A DNA stretch of 46,212 bases, from assembly GCA_012974445.1 (NCBI GenBank), contig JAAXQG010000258.1, forward strand, positions 1-46,212. Direction: 5' to 3'. Numbering within the stretch: the stretch's first letter is position 1; the number at the start of each line of letters is the position of its first letter. The stretch comes from Desulfuromonadales bacterium. Lineage in GTDB: Bacteria > Desulfobacterota > Desulfuromonadia > Desulfuromonadales > JAAXQG01. The notes under the pieces are model-generated. The model searched no databases, was not told where the DNA came from, and saw only the letters and a program-made list of their open reading frames with translations. The translations under genes and the position numbers were made by a program. This document shows, one piece after another, positions 16,134 to 25,500 of the stretch.

Positions 16134-16711
16134 TTGGTTCCTGCAGGTCGATACCAGTAGGGCCCCCAGTTGGGACCCGGGTCATAAGGGTGGCTGCGAG
16201 GATAGTTCTTATCCTCAATGTAATAGGGAACATAGATATTAGGGTGAGGTTTGAGGCCCCAGCGAAATGGACCCTCCCAGAGGTGGTACTTTTCCAGTTC
16301 GATGACTGGGAAATTGTAAAAATTCTCTCCGACAGGTCTTGTTTCTATCCCTTTGACGAAGCCGGTCAAGGTGATAAAGAGTCCCTTATCAAAAATGACG
16401 GGATCAAGGAATTTGGGACTGCGCAGGAGAAAGCGCCCCCCCTCATCGTCAACGGCAACGGGCTCCCCCCAGCGGTCGAGTTTGTAGCTGTAGAGGGTCA
16501 GCTCCGATTGTTCTGAGTCAGCTCTCGAATCGAGAATCAGGCCACCCCAAAGAATTTTTTTACCCTGAAGTCTTTCAGAATTCTGCTTGACCTGGGTGTA
16601 GTCTACGTCTGGATCGATTCCCTCTCTCTGCGCTTGTGGCAGAACGTGAGAGCATCCAGTAGAAATAAGAAGCAGCAGGATGAAAGTCAGTGGTGCAAAA
16701 CTGCGACGCAT
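16130..16711 (-). CDS. Slp-family outer-membrane lipoprotein
   Basis: A 193-residue lipoprotein of the Slp (starvation/stationary-phase-inducible) family. The signal peptide runs from MRRSFAPLTFILLLL to the lipobox ISTGC, giving an acylated Cys near residue 19. Family blocks are present: GKKILWGGLILD near residue 50, GRFLLRSPKFLDPVIF and FITLTGFVKGIE, ending with YHLWEGPF. The ATG at 16711, with GGAGGAGAG just upstream, is chosen over a longer frame from 16777 that would put 22 polar residues ahead of the signal peptide. Its last bases overlap the start of the PAS-GGDEF-EAL gene (GTGA), so the lipoprotein and the phosphodiesterase are co-translated. Slp function is not established. Confidence 0.85.
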   Translation of the reverse strand: MRRSFAPLTFILLLLISTGCSHVLPQAQREGIDPDVDYTQVKQNSERLQGKKILWGGLILDSRADSEQSELTLYSYKLDRWGEPVAVDDEGGRFLLRSPKFLDPVIFDKGLFITLTGFVKGIETRPVGENFYNFPVIELEKYHLWEGPFRWGLKPHPNIYVPYYIEDKNYPRSHPYDPGPNWGPYWYRPAGTK

Positions 16712-16930
16712 GAGGCTCTCCTCCCTGATATGGGACAAAACACTATCGACATTAGCAAAACTGAAAAAATAAAACAATATTAAGTCAATAAAAGGATTAT
16801 CCAGCGCTTCGTTGTGGTTCTATCGTTGCTGGCAGCCTCCTGGCCCGATATGTCGTGGGACAGAAAACACTCCCAACAAAGCTGCTGATTTGTTATGGTT
16901 CTTCACTTTTTGGAAGATGGTGTAATTTCT

Positions 16931-17353
16931 ATGGTTATTGTCGAATTCATTAAGTTGAAAAAGCCGGAAAAAGCCCGATTACTCTGTGAATTGGCGGAAC
17001 TTCATTACCAGGGAGGCTCCCGGGTCTATCTGACTGTTCAGGATGAGAATCAGGCCGTGACTCTGGATCAGTTCCTCTGGACTTATAAAAAAAACTCATT
17101 TCTGCCTCACTCCTGCGATACGGGAGCTGTGGACTGCCTTGATGACCCCATTGTGATCGGAACCCGGGATAGAAATCCTAATGCCGCCCGCATTCTGGTG
17201 ATGGGAAAGCCCTGCAGCATCTCATTCATGAAGCAGTTCGAGAAAATTTATGATTTTGTCGAGCTCTATGATGAAGAGCTTACCCGTGCTGCCCGGTGTC
17301 GTTTTGCCCAGTATCGTGAACTTGGTTTTGCACCCGGGATGCGGGGCGAATAA
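16931..17353 (+). CDS. holC: DNA polymerase III chi subunit (HolC family)
   Basis: A 140-residue cytoplasmic protein of the HolC family, which in the clamp-loader complex links DNA polymerase III to SSB. Supporting stretches are EFIKLKKPEKARLLCELAEL (N-terminal helix), GSRVYLTVQDENQAVTLDQFLWTY (the family's QA..LDxxLW motif), FLPH and the strand PIVIG. The start at 16931 (MVIVEFIKL) matches the usual HolC N-terminus; the ORF also opens at 16895 but has no ribosome site there. The proteins are divergent between lineages, so the assignment rests on this motif order and length. It is followed after 24 bases by trmJ. Confidence 0.78.
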   Translation: MVIVEFIKLKKPEKARLLCELAELHYQGGSRVYLTVQDENQAVTLDQFLWTYKKNSFLPHSCDTGAVDCLDDPIVIGTRDRNPNAARILVMGKPCSISFMKQFEKIYDFVELYDEELTRAARCRFAQYRELGFAPGMRGE

Positions 17354-17377
17354 CTAAACTAGTAAGGTAACTATTGC

Positions 17378-18115
17378 ATGAATCTTTCCAATATTTGTGT
17401 TGTGCTCGTTGAAACCCAGGGGGCGCTCAACCTCGGGTCGGTCTGTCGGGCCATGGGAAACTTCGGTATTGCCGATCTGCGTCTGGTGAATCCTCAGGTG
17501 GACCCTCTGGGGCATGAGTCCTATAAGATGGCTGTGAAAGCCGCACCGGTGCTTGAAGCGGCCCGGAATTTTCCCGATCTGGCTTCGGCTTTGGACGATT
17601 GTTCCCTGGCCATAGGGACCACTCGAAGAACAGGTAAATACCGTGAGGAGTTTCTCTTTCCGGACCAGATGGCGACCCTCTGCCAGGGGTTGAGCAGCCA
17701 GGGGCGTATTGCGCTGGTTTTTGGACGAGAGGACCGCGGACTCCATACTGATGAGCTTGATCTGTGTCAGCGTTTTTTGACCATTGCCACCGACGACGCC
17801 GTGCCATCGATGAACCTTGCCCAGTCCGTTGCCGTATGCCTCTACGAGCTCTACAAGCTCGCTCAGGGTGAGGAGGCCGTCGTTGAGCGAGGGCAGGCTC
17901 CGGCATCGGTACAGGAGTTGGAAGGCCTCTACGGTCATATGCGAAGAACGCTTGTCGATATTGAGTATCTCGATGCCCAGAATCCCGATCACATTCTCAG
18001 GGCTTTTAGGCGGATTTTTTCCCGGGCCCAGCTTGATGAGCGGGAGGTTCGGATTCTTCACGGCCTCATGCGTCGTATCGACTGGGTCGAGCAGCAGCGC
18101 AGGAAGGGGAGGTAA
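17378..18115 (+). CDS. trmJ: tRNA (cytidine/uridine-2'-O)-methyltransferase TrmJ
   Basis: A SPOUT-family methyltransferase that 2'-O-methylates position 32 of certain tRNAs. It is 245 residues with the three SpoU motifs: NLGSVCRAMGNFGIADLRLV (motif 1, including the catalytic-type Arg), LVFGREDRGLHTDEL (motif 2) and PSMNLAQSVAVCLYEL (motif 3), which build the trefoil-knot SAM site. The C-terminal helical extension (about 165-245) is as in TrmJ rather than TrmL. It lies in a run with holC, a small unknown and rlmD, so an RNA-modification operon is likely. Confidence 0.92.
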   Translation: MNLSNICVVLVETQGALNLGSVCRAMGNFGIADLRLVNPQVDPLGHESYKMAVKAAPVLEAARNFPDLASALDDCSLAIGTTRRTGKYREEFLFPDQMATLCQGLSSQGRIALVFGREDRGLHTDELDLCQRFLTIATDDAVPSMNLAQSVAVCLYELYKLAQGEEAVVERGQAPASVQELEGLYGHMRRTLVDIEYLDAQNPDHILRAFRRIFSRAQLDEREVRILHGLMRRIDWVEQQRRKGR

Positions 18116-18118
18116 GTG

Positions 18119-18517
18119 ATGTTTTTCCCACCCGATAAAGCACAGCGAGACGATACTGACTCTTGCGGTGAAGTCCTTGAGCGACGCCTCCCGAGCGGAA
18201 TGGTTCTGAAATGCGTCGACCGCAGTAACAGGTATTTTGGCGACTATCACCGCATCTATCTGGAGCTGAGTCTGGAGATTGCACTGAGCCCGGAACTGCT
18301 CCATGCCTGCCTCAAGGCTGAGCCCGAACTGGTTATCGATCGCAGTCGCACCTATGTATTTCGCAAGCATCTGGAGCGCATGGGAGTCCCCGGCGCCCTA
18401 GTGGAGCAGACCCGCAAGCAGATGCTGGACTCCTTTGTCGAGACCAGCGGCGGTTATCTTTCCGATCCGGTTTTTCCTGTCCGATTTATTCTTAACGCTC
18501 AAAGCGTGGGTTCCTAA
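18119..18517 (+). CDS. Conserved-looking small protein of unknown function between trmJ and rlmD
   Basis: A 132-residue soluble protein. It begins at the ATG at 18119, three bases after the trmJ stop, behind GGGGAGG; a GTG directly before it is an alternative start. I do not recognise a domain. Visible features are an N-terminal polar tail, a central segment with conserved-looking aromatic and charged residues (CVDRSNRYFGDYHRIYLELS), and a helical C-terminal half (LERMGVPGALVEQTRKQMLD). Only five bases separate its stop from rlmD. The tight packing between two RNA methyltransferase genes suggests a role in RNA modification or translation, but this is only positional inference. Confidence 0.75.
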   Translation: MFFPPDKAQRDDTDSCGEVLERRLPSGMVLKCVDRSNRYFGDYHRIYLELSLEIALSPELLHACLKAEPELVIDRSRTYVFRKHLERMGVPGALVEQTRKQMLDSFVETSGGYLSDPVFPVRFILNAQSVGS

Positions 18518-18522
18518 GCTCC

Positions 18523-19800
18523 ATGAGAGATGTAGTTGTCGAAATTGATGCGTTGACCATCGGGGGGGCAGGTATCGGCCGCCTCGATGGAAAAGCGGTT
18601 TTCGTCCCCTTGAGCGCCCCGGGCGATCGGGTGCTCTGCCGCATCATGCGGGATAAAAAAAGGTACTGCGAGGCTGAGATCCTGGAGGTTCTCAGCCCCT
18701 CTTCCGAGCGTCAAGCCCCCCTGTGTCCTCACTTCGGACGCTGTGGAGGCTGTCAGTGGCAGCACCTGCCCGATGAGCTGCAGGGGCACTGGAAGCAGCG
18801 GCTCTTTGCTGATCTGCTCAGTCGTCAGGCTGGGGTTCCCGAGTCGGCCCGCGCCCCCTTGCTTCGGGCCCCGAGCGCCTGGGGCTATCGAAGCCGGGCC
18901 CAGATCAAGTGCCGCATGACTCCCGAGGGTTTTCTCATGGGGTTTTATCGCAGGGCGACCCATGATGTTATCGATATAAAGGGTTGCCCCGTACTCGATA
19001 ACCGTCTCAACGCAGCCTGGACCCTGCTGCGTGAGGCCTTAGGCGGCGGTTGCGACCCGGCGGGAATCTTTCAGGTCGATCTTGGCGTGGGGGATGCCGG
19101 AGCCATCCGGGCCCTGATTCATTATGAGGGATCGCGCTCCAGTGAGCTTGCCGCAGGGCTTCGGCAGTTTGGATTGCAGGCCGGGATCTCTCTGTTTCTG
19201 CTCGAGGGGCGCAAGGCGATGCTGCATCTTTGCGGGGAGCGCGACCTCTATCTTGAACTTGAGGGACTCAGGCTCGGGTACGGCCCCGGCGGGTTCTCCC
19301 AGATCAACCTGCAGCAGAACCGGGCACTGGTCGACCTGGCTATCGGTGCGCTGCCCGTTGCTCAGTCGTATCGGGTACTGGATTTGTTTTGCGGCATGGG
19401 AAATTTTTCTCTGCCTCTGGCCCGTCGAGGGGCCAAGGTGGTCGGGGTTGAGGATTTCGCTCCCTCGATCCGTTCGGCCCGCATTAATGCAAGTAATAAC
19501 GCCCTGTCCGGGCTCGACTTTTTCGCCGAGTCGGCCGAAGGGGCGCTGCTCAGGCGCGGCGGGACATCGGGGTTTGACGCGGTGCTGCTTGACCCGCCCC
19601 GCAGCGGGGCGGCAGCCGTTGTGCCGGAGCTGCTGCAAGGGGCTCCGAAACGGATTATCTATGTCTCCTGCGATCCGGCTACCCTGGCCCGGGATCTCAA
19701 GCCGCTGCTTGCCGGGGGGTACAGGGTCGAATGGGCACGCCCCGTGGACATGTTCCCCCAGACGCACCATATCGAGTCGGTGACCAGAATTGATAAATAG
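18523..19800 (+). CDS. rlmD: 23S rRNA (uracil-5-)-methyltransferase RlmD
   Basis: Methylates U1939 of 23S rRNA using SAM. It is 425 residues. An N-terminal TRAM domain (about 1-58, starting RDVVVEIDALTIGGAGIGRL) is followed by the iron-sulfur cysteines in CPHFGRCGGCQWQHLP, SAM-binding LDLFCGMGNFSLPLA (about 288), LLDPPRSGA (about 364) and the catalytic-cysteine motif YVSCDPATLARD (about 383). The substrate position is assigned by the RlmD/RumA family wording including the [4Fe-4S] ligands; RlmC and TrmA-like alternatives lack the same full arrangement. It appears to be the last gene of the holC-trmJ run. Confidence 0.92.
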   Translation: MRDVVVEIDALTIGGAGIGRLDGKAVFVPLSAPGDRVLCRIMRDKKRYCEAEILEVLSPSSERQAPLCPHFGRCGGCQWQHLPDELQGHWKQRLFADLLSRQAGVPESARAPLLRAPSAWGYRSRAQIKCRMTPEGFLMGFYRRATHDVIDIKGCPVLDNRLNAAWTLLREALGGGCDPAGIFQVDLGVGDAGAIRALIHYEGSRSSELAAGLRQFGLQAGISLFLLEGRKAMLHLCGERDLYLELEGLRLGYGPGGFSQINLQQNRALVDLAIGALPVAQSYRVLDLFCGMGNFSLPLARRGAKVVGVEDFAPSIRSARINASNNALSGLDFFAESAEGALLRRGGTSGFDAVLLDPPRSGAAAVVPELLQGAPKRIIYVSCDPATLARDLKPLLAGGYRVEWARPVDMFPQTHHIESVTRIDK

Positions 19801-19872
19801 AATGTCTGCCTCCTGATGGCGGTCCTGAGCAAGACTGGAAAAGGCTTACACTATTCCACTAGAGGAAAAGCC

Positions 19873-21174
19873 ATGCGTACCCTGATGATTGTTACAATGA
19901 TGTTCTCTCTGCTTGCGCCAATGACCGTCCCGGTTTGGGCCTCGGAGTTTACCGTTCTGGAGGCCCTGGTTCAGGAGGCTCTTCAGAATAATCCCGACCT
20001 TAAGGGAGGGGAGGCCCGCTGGATGATGGCCCGCCACCAGGTCGAGATGGTCGGAGTCCTCGAAGATCCCAGGTTGTCTCTTGGCCTTTCCAGTGTCCCC
20101 ATCGATTCGTTCAAGTCCAACCAGACTCCCATGAGCAGCAGGGATGTGAAGCTCTCGCAGAAATTTCCTTATCCCGGGAAGCTGGAGGCCAGAAAAGATC
20201 AGGCCATCGGTCTGTCCAGAGGTTTTGAGGGACGACTCGAAGAGAAAAAATTGCAACTGCGCTCGAAGGTTGCCCAGAGGTTTTTTGCCTATTACCGCAC
20301 AGGCGAGCAGTTAGAGGTCGCCAATCGCTCTGTTGCGATTCTCGACGACTTCATCCGTGTGACCGAGACCCGTTATAGTACCGGCAAGGCGACCCAGGCG
20401 GAGCTGCTCAGGGCGCAGATGGAACTCAGTCGTGTGCTTAATACCCTGCTGGTGCTCGAGCAGCAGCAACGGGTCGAGCTCGAGGGGCTTAACCGGCTGC
20501 TCAACCGCCCCGTGGGTACCCCGTTGGCTCTGCCTGCCGAGTTGCCCTTTACAAGCTTCGCTCTTGATCTGGACAGCCTGTTGTCCAAAGCCAGAGAGCA
20601 ACGCCCGGCGCTTGCGGCGGCGGCGGCGGACGTTGAGGCCGCAAAAGCCCAGAGAAGGCAGGCACGGCTCGACTATCTTCCCGATTTCAATCTGGGGCTG
20701 GTCTACAAGTTCCGGGAGAACAATCCCGGGGACGATGGTACCGATTTTGTCGGTATGGAAATAGGTTTCAATATCCCCTGGGATCGCAGTCGTCGGTCCG
20801 AGGCCGTTGCCAGCGCCGCATCCGGGATTTCGATGTCCCAGTCCCAGTATCAGGATTCCCTTCGTAGAATCGAGGCCGAGGTGCATGACAACTACGCACT
20901 GGCTACGAGGCTTGAGCGCCAGATCCAGCTTTATCGCACCGGGCTCATTCCCCAGGCCAATCAGACGTCGCTCTCGGCCAATGCTGCATACCAGGGGGAC
21001 CGGGGGAACTTCCTTCAGGTTCTTGAAAGCTTCATTGCCCTCTTTCGGCTCGAGAGCGATTATTACGCACTTCTCTCTGACTACTACAGCGTCCTTGCCC
21101 GTCTCGAAGCGGCTGCTGCGGTTGCTGTTTTTTCTGATCCCCAGGCGTTCGTATCCACGGAGGTTCTTCCATGA
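19873..21174 (+). CDS. cusC: CusC/TolC-type outer-membrane efflux protein
   Basis: Outer-membrane channel of a metal efflux system, 433 residues. The start at 19873 (GAGGAAAAG upstream) gives a signal peptide MRTLMIVTMMFSLLAPMTVP ending near VWASE; the frame also opens at 19816 but that extension is polar. The two TolC-family repeats of alternating helices are visible (ALVQEALQNNPDLKGGEARW, ETRYSTGKATQAELLRAQME; then the second repeat from about 240, with SANAAYQGDRGNFLQVLESF). The partner genes cusB and cusA follow directly, and the cusB ATG overlaps this stop by four bases. The heavy-metal assignment comes from those neighbours. Confidence 0.88.
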   Translation: MRTLMIVTMMFSLLAPMTVPVWASEFTVLEALVQEALQNNPDLKGGEARWMMARHQVEMVGVLEDPRLSLGLSSVPIDSFKSNQTPMSSRDVKLSQKFPYPGKLEARKDQAIGLSRGFEGRLEEKKLQLRSKVAQRFFAYYRTGEQLEVANRSVAILDDFIRVTETRYSTGKATQAELLRAQMELSRVLNTLLVLEQQQRVELEGLNRLLNRPVGTPLALPAELPFTSFALDLDSLLSKAREQRPALAAAAADVEAAKAQRRQARLDYLPDFNLGLVYKFRENNPGDDGTDFVGMEIGFNIPWDRSRRSEAVASAASGISMSQSQYQDSLRRIEAEVHDNYALATRLERQIQLYRTGLIPQANQTSLSANAAYQGDRGNFLQVLESFIALFRLESDYYALLSDYYSVLARLEAAAAVAVFSDPQAFVSTEVLP

Positions 21175-22510
21175 AACGCATTTTGTCCGGTTCTTTTCTT
21201 TTCTGCGCCCTCGTGCTGGCGATGGTAATTTCTCTTCCGGTACCGCAGTCCCCGTTGGGAGAGCCAGGGCATGCCCACGCCGAAGAACTCAAATTTACCT
21301 GCGGTATGCATCCCATGATCATCCGGGATGAGCCCGGTCTCTGTCCTATCTGCAGCATGGACCTCACCCCCATGAAGCCGCAGACCGGTGGCGGGGCATC
21401 CGCCAGCGGGGAGCGAAAAATCAAATATTGGGCGGCGCCCATGGACCCGACCTATATCCGACAGGAACCCGGAAAGTCCCCCATGGGGATGGACTTGGTG
21501 CCGGTCTATGAGGATCAGGCCAGTTCCGGCTCCGTGGTGAGTGTGGATCCCGTGACCGCCCAGAATATGGGTATCCGGGTGGAACGGGTGAAAAGGGGGG
21601 ACCTGGCTAGAACGGTACGCGCCCTGGGGATTGTGGCCTATGACGAATCCCGTCAGTACTCCATCAATTCAAAGGTCGATGGCTGGATCGAAAAGCTCCA
21701 TGTCAACGAGACGGGGCAGATGGTGGAGCAGGGGCAGCCCCTGCTCGAGATCTACAGCCCCGAGCTGGTATCGGCCCAGCAGGAGTTTCTGTTGGCTCTG
21801 AGCAGTCAGCGACAGTTGGCGTCCAGTCCGTTTCCCGAAATTGCAGAGGGCGCCAGAAGGTTGCTTGAGGCCTCCAGAGAGCGTCTTCGTTACTGGGATA
21901 TCAGCGACAGCCAGATCGAGAAGCTCGAGCAGCGCGGGGAGATTAGTCGAACCATGACCCTGCATTCCCCTTATCCGGGGGTGGTGACAGGGTCGGGCAG
22001 AAGGCCCAGGTCCAGCTGCCTTACGATCCTGATACCCGTCTCGATGGGGTCATCACCTATATCTATCCCTATGCACAGACGAAGACGCGCACAGTACGGG
22101 CCCGTCTGGAATTTTCCAACCCCGGTCAGCGACTGAAGCCGGATATGTACGTCAACGCAGAGCTGCAGACCGAGTCGGTTCAGGATGTTTTGACCATTCC
22201 GGTTGAGGCGGTGCTTGACACCGGTGAGAAGCAGACGGTTTTTGTGGCTCTTGGGGAAGGTAAATTCGAGCCCCGCCAGATCAGGACCGGGCTTGCGGAC
22301 GGTAAGGGGCTTGTGGAGGTTCGGCAGGGGCTCTTCCCTGGTGAGTCGGTGGTAACTTCCGCCCAGTTCATGCTTGACTCCGAAAGCCAGCTGCGCGAAG
22401 CGATCCGCAAGATGCTTGAGCCGAAGAAGGAAACGATGCCAGCTGAGCAGGACATGGGCGAGCTCTTTGGTGAGCCCACGGGCAAGGAAAAGGCAGCGGA
22501 TCTGTTTTAG
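21171..22510 (+). pseudogene. cusB: CusB-type periplasmic adaptor, disrupted by internal deletion and frameshift
   Basis: The membrane-fusion subunit that would join CusA to CusC. The first frame (21171 to about 21990) has a signal peptide, a heavy-metal-binding domain with Cys44, Cys58 and Cys61 (FTCGMHPMI, LCPICSMDL), the CusB-type metal site YWAAPMDPTYIRQEPGKSPM, and the lipoyl/hairpin region up to LHSPYPGVVT. The normal continuation (about 40 residues with an ADLSxVWVxADVYE-like block) is absent. Homology resumes in another frame at VGQKAQVQLPYDPDTRLDGV and continues through LKPDMYVNAEL to the end at 22510. So about 120 bases, not a multiple of three, are missing around 21985-21993. The first frame runs on to a stop at 22136 with unrelated residues. 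Loss of function is likely unless this is an assembly error. Confidence 0.85.
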
Positions 22511-22564
22511 GTCCGCGCCGGGGTTGGAATGTAAAATTTTATTCACGTTCTTGGGGAAACAGTC

Positions 22565-25500
22565 ATGCTTGAAAAAATCATAGAGTTATCGATACGCAAC
22601 AAGTTCATGGTGATCCTGTTTACCCTCTTCGCCATTCTGGCGGGGATCTACTCCCTGCGCAACACTCCCCTGGACGCCATCCCCGATCTCTCGGACGTGC
22701 AGGTCATCGTTTTTACCGAGTACCCGGGGCAGGCCCCTGAGGTTGTAGAGGATCAGGTCACCTATCCTCTGACCACTCAGATGCTGGCCGTCCCCTATGC
22801 CAAGACGGTGCGCGGCTACTCCTTCTTTGGCTACTCATTTGTCTACATCATCTTTGAAGACGGAACTGATCTTTACTGGGCCCGCTCCCGGGTGCTCGAA
22901 TACCTCAACTATGCCTCAGGGAAACTCCCCGCCGGAGTCAACCCTTCTCTGGGCCCTGATGCCACCGGAGTCGGCTGGATCTATCAGTACGTGCTCGAGA
23001 GCGACAAGCACAACCTGCAGGAACTGCGCTCCATTCAAGACTGGTATCTGAGATACGAGCTGACCGCCGTGGACGGCGTGGCCGAGGTGGCCAGTATCGG
23101 CGGTCATGTGAAGCAGTATCAGGTGGCTGTGGACCCCAATCGTCTTATGGCCTACGACATCCCCATTTCAAAGGTCAAGAAGGCGATATCGCGCAGCAAC
23201 AGCAATGTCGGGGGGCGCCTGCTGGAGATGGCCGAGACCGAGTTCATGGTGCGTGGTCTTGGCTATATACGGACCGTTGAAGACGTGGAGAACGTCGTGG
23301 TCGATGTGGACAAGAGCGGAACCCCCATTCTGGTTCGCGATATCGCCAAGGTTCGCCTGGGCCCTGAGCTTCGTCGGGGGCTGGCCGAGTCGAACGGGGA
23401 GGGGGAGGCCGTAGGCGGCATTATCGTCATGCGTGTCGGTGAAAACGCCCTGGCAACCATCGAGAACGTCAAGAAGAAGCTCGAGGAGCTCAAGTCCGGC
23501 CTTCCCGAGGGGGTGATCATCAAGCCGGTCTATGATCGCTCGGGTCTGATCGAGAGGGCCATTGACAATCTCAGCTTCAAGCTCATCGAGGAGTGCATCG
23601 TTGTCGCCCTGGTGATCATCCTCTTTCTCTTCCACCTGCCCAGCTCTTTCGTGGTCATAATCACGATTCCCGTGGCGATTCTCATGTCTTTCATCGTCAT
23701 GAACTATCAGGGGATCAACGCCAACATCATGAGCCTGGGGGGGATCGCCATCGCCATCGGAGCCATGGTCGATGCGGCTATCATCATGATCGAGAACGCC
23801 CACAAGCACCTGGAGCGTGACAGGGGAAAGAAGCCCCATTCGGAGATCATCATGGAGTCGGCCAAGGAGGTGGGGCCGACCCTCTTTTTCTCCCTGGCGG
23901 TGATCACCGTCTCCTTCGTTCCTGTATTCACCCTGACCGAGCAGGCGGGGCGGATGTTCAAGCCGCTGGCCTTCACCAAAACCTACGCCATGGCGGCTGC
24001 GGCCATTCTGGCGGTGACCCTGGTGCCTGTGCTCATGGTCTGGTTCGTCCGGGGCAAAATCAAGCCCGAGACGGCCAACCCCATCAACCGGTTCCTGATC
24101 AGGCTCTACCACCCGGGCGTCGATTTCGTTCTGAGGTGGCGTAAGACCACTCTCTTTGTCGCCCTTATGCTCATCCTCTCCACCGCCTGGCCCATAAGCA
24201 AGATGGGCTCCGAGTTCATGCCCCCGCTCTACGAGGGGGACCTGCTCTATATGCCGACCACCATGCCGGGAATCTCCGTCGACAAGGCCAGGGAACTGTT
24301 GCAGCAGACCGACCGGATTATCGCCACCTTCCCCGAGGTCCATCATGTCTTCGGCAAGGTGGGCAGGGCCGAGACGGCGACGGATCCCGCGCCTCTTTCC
24401 ATGATCGAAACCACCATCATGCTCAAGGAAGAGGACCAGTGGCGCAAGCTTCCCGTGAAGCGCTTCTTCAGTGACTGGCCGGAGCTTATGAGAGCTCCCC
24501 TGGCCATGATCTGGCCCGAGCAGCGGGCGATCTCGGTGGATGAACTCATTACCGAGTTGAATAACGCCATCCAGTTTCCGGGACTCACCAACGCCTGGAC
24601 CATGCCCATAAAGACCCGCATCGATATGCTCTCCACAGGGATTAAGACTCCGGTGGGCATCAAGATCATGGGCAATGATCTGGCGACTCTGAGCCGCATC
24701 GGTGAAGAGGTCGAAGCGGTGGTCAATGGTTTGCCCGGTACTCTCAGCGCCTATTCGGAGCGGGTGGTGGGGGGCAATTACATCGATTTCACCGTCGATC
24801 GTCTGGCCGCGGCGCGCTACGGTCTGACCGTAGGGGATGTGCAGGACGTGATTCAGACGGCTATCGGGGGGATGAACGTCACCCAGACCGTCGAGGGGCT
24901 GGAGCGCTACCCCGTCAATATCCGCTATGCCAGGGATTACCGCTCGGACCTGCCTGCGCTCAAGCGGGTGCTTATCCCCACCCCAAGCGGTGCTCACATT
25001 CCCATATCCCAGGTCGCCGATATCAGCATCACCAAGGGTCCTGCCGGGATAAAGAGTGAAAATGCCAGACGAACCGCTTGGATCTATGTCGATATCAAGG
25101 ATATTGATGTGGGCACCTACGTGAAGCAGGCCAAGAAGGTCGTCGCTGAAAAGATCCAGCTTCCCTCCGGCTACAACATCATCTGGAGCGGTCAGTTCCA
25201 GTATATGGAGGAGGCCAGCAAGCGTCTGTCCCTGATTATCCCGCTGACGGTGCTGATCATCTTCGTGATCATCTACGTCAGTACGAAGTCCCTAATCAAG
25301 ACCTGTATTGTGTTCGCGGCCGTTCCTTTCTCCATGGTAGGGGCCTTCTGGTATCTCTGGTTCCTCGATTACAACATGTCGGTGGCCGTATGGGTGGGGC
25401 TCATCGCCCTAGCGGGGCTGGATGCCGAGACGGGGGTTATCATGATTCTCTATCTTGGGTTGGCCGAAAAACTCTGGGGGGATAAAGGACGGCTCAATAC

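Noticed and set aside
22145-22510. A separate small gene after cusB
   Set aside because: This frame is the C-terminal part of CusB (LKPDMYVNAEL onward) displaced by the deletion and frameshift; it has no own signal peptide or ribosome site.
23168-24997. A 609-codon open frame on the minus strand opposite cusA
   Set aside because: It is a shadow frame of a GC-rich conserved gene, with His/Asp/Gly-rich unlikely protein sequence and no domain.
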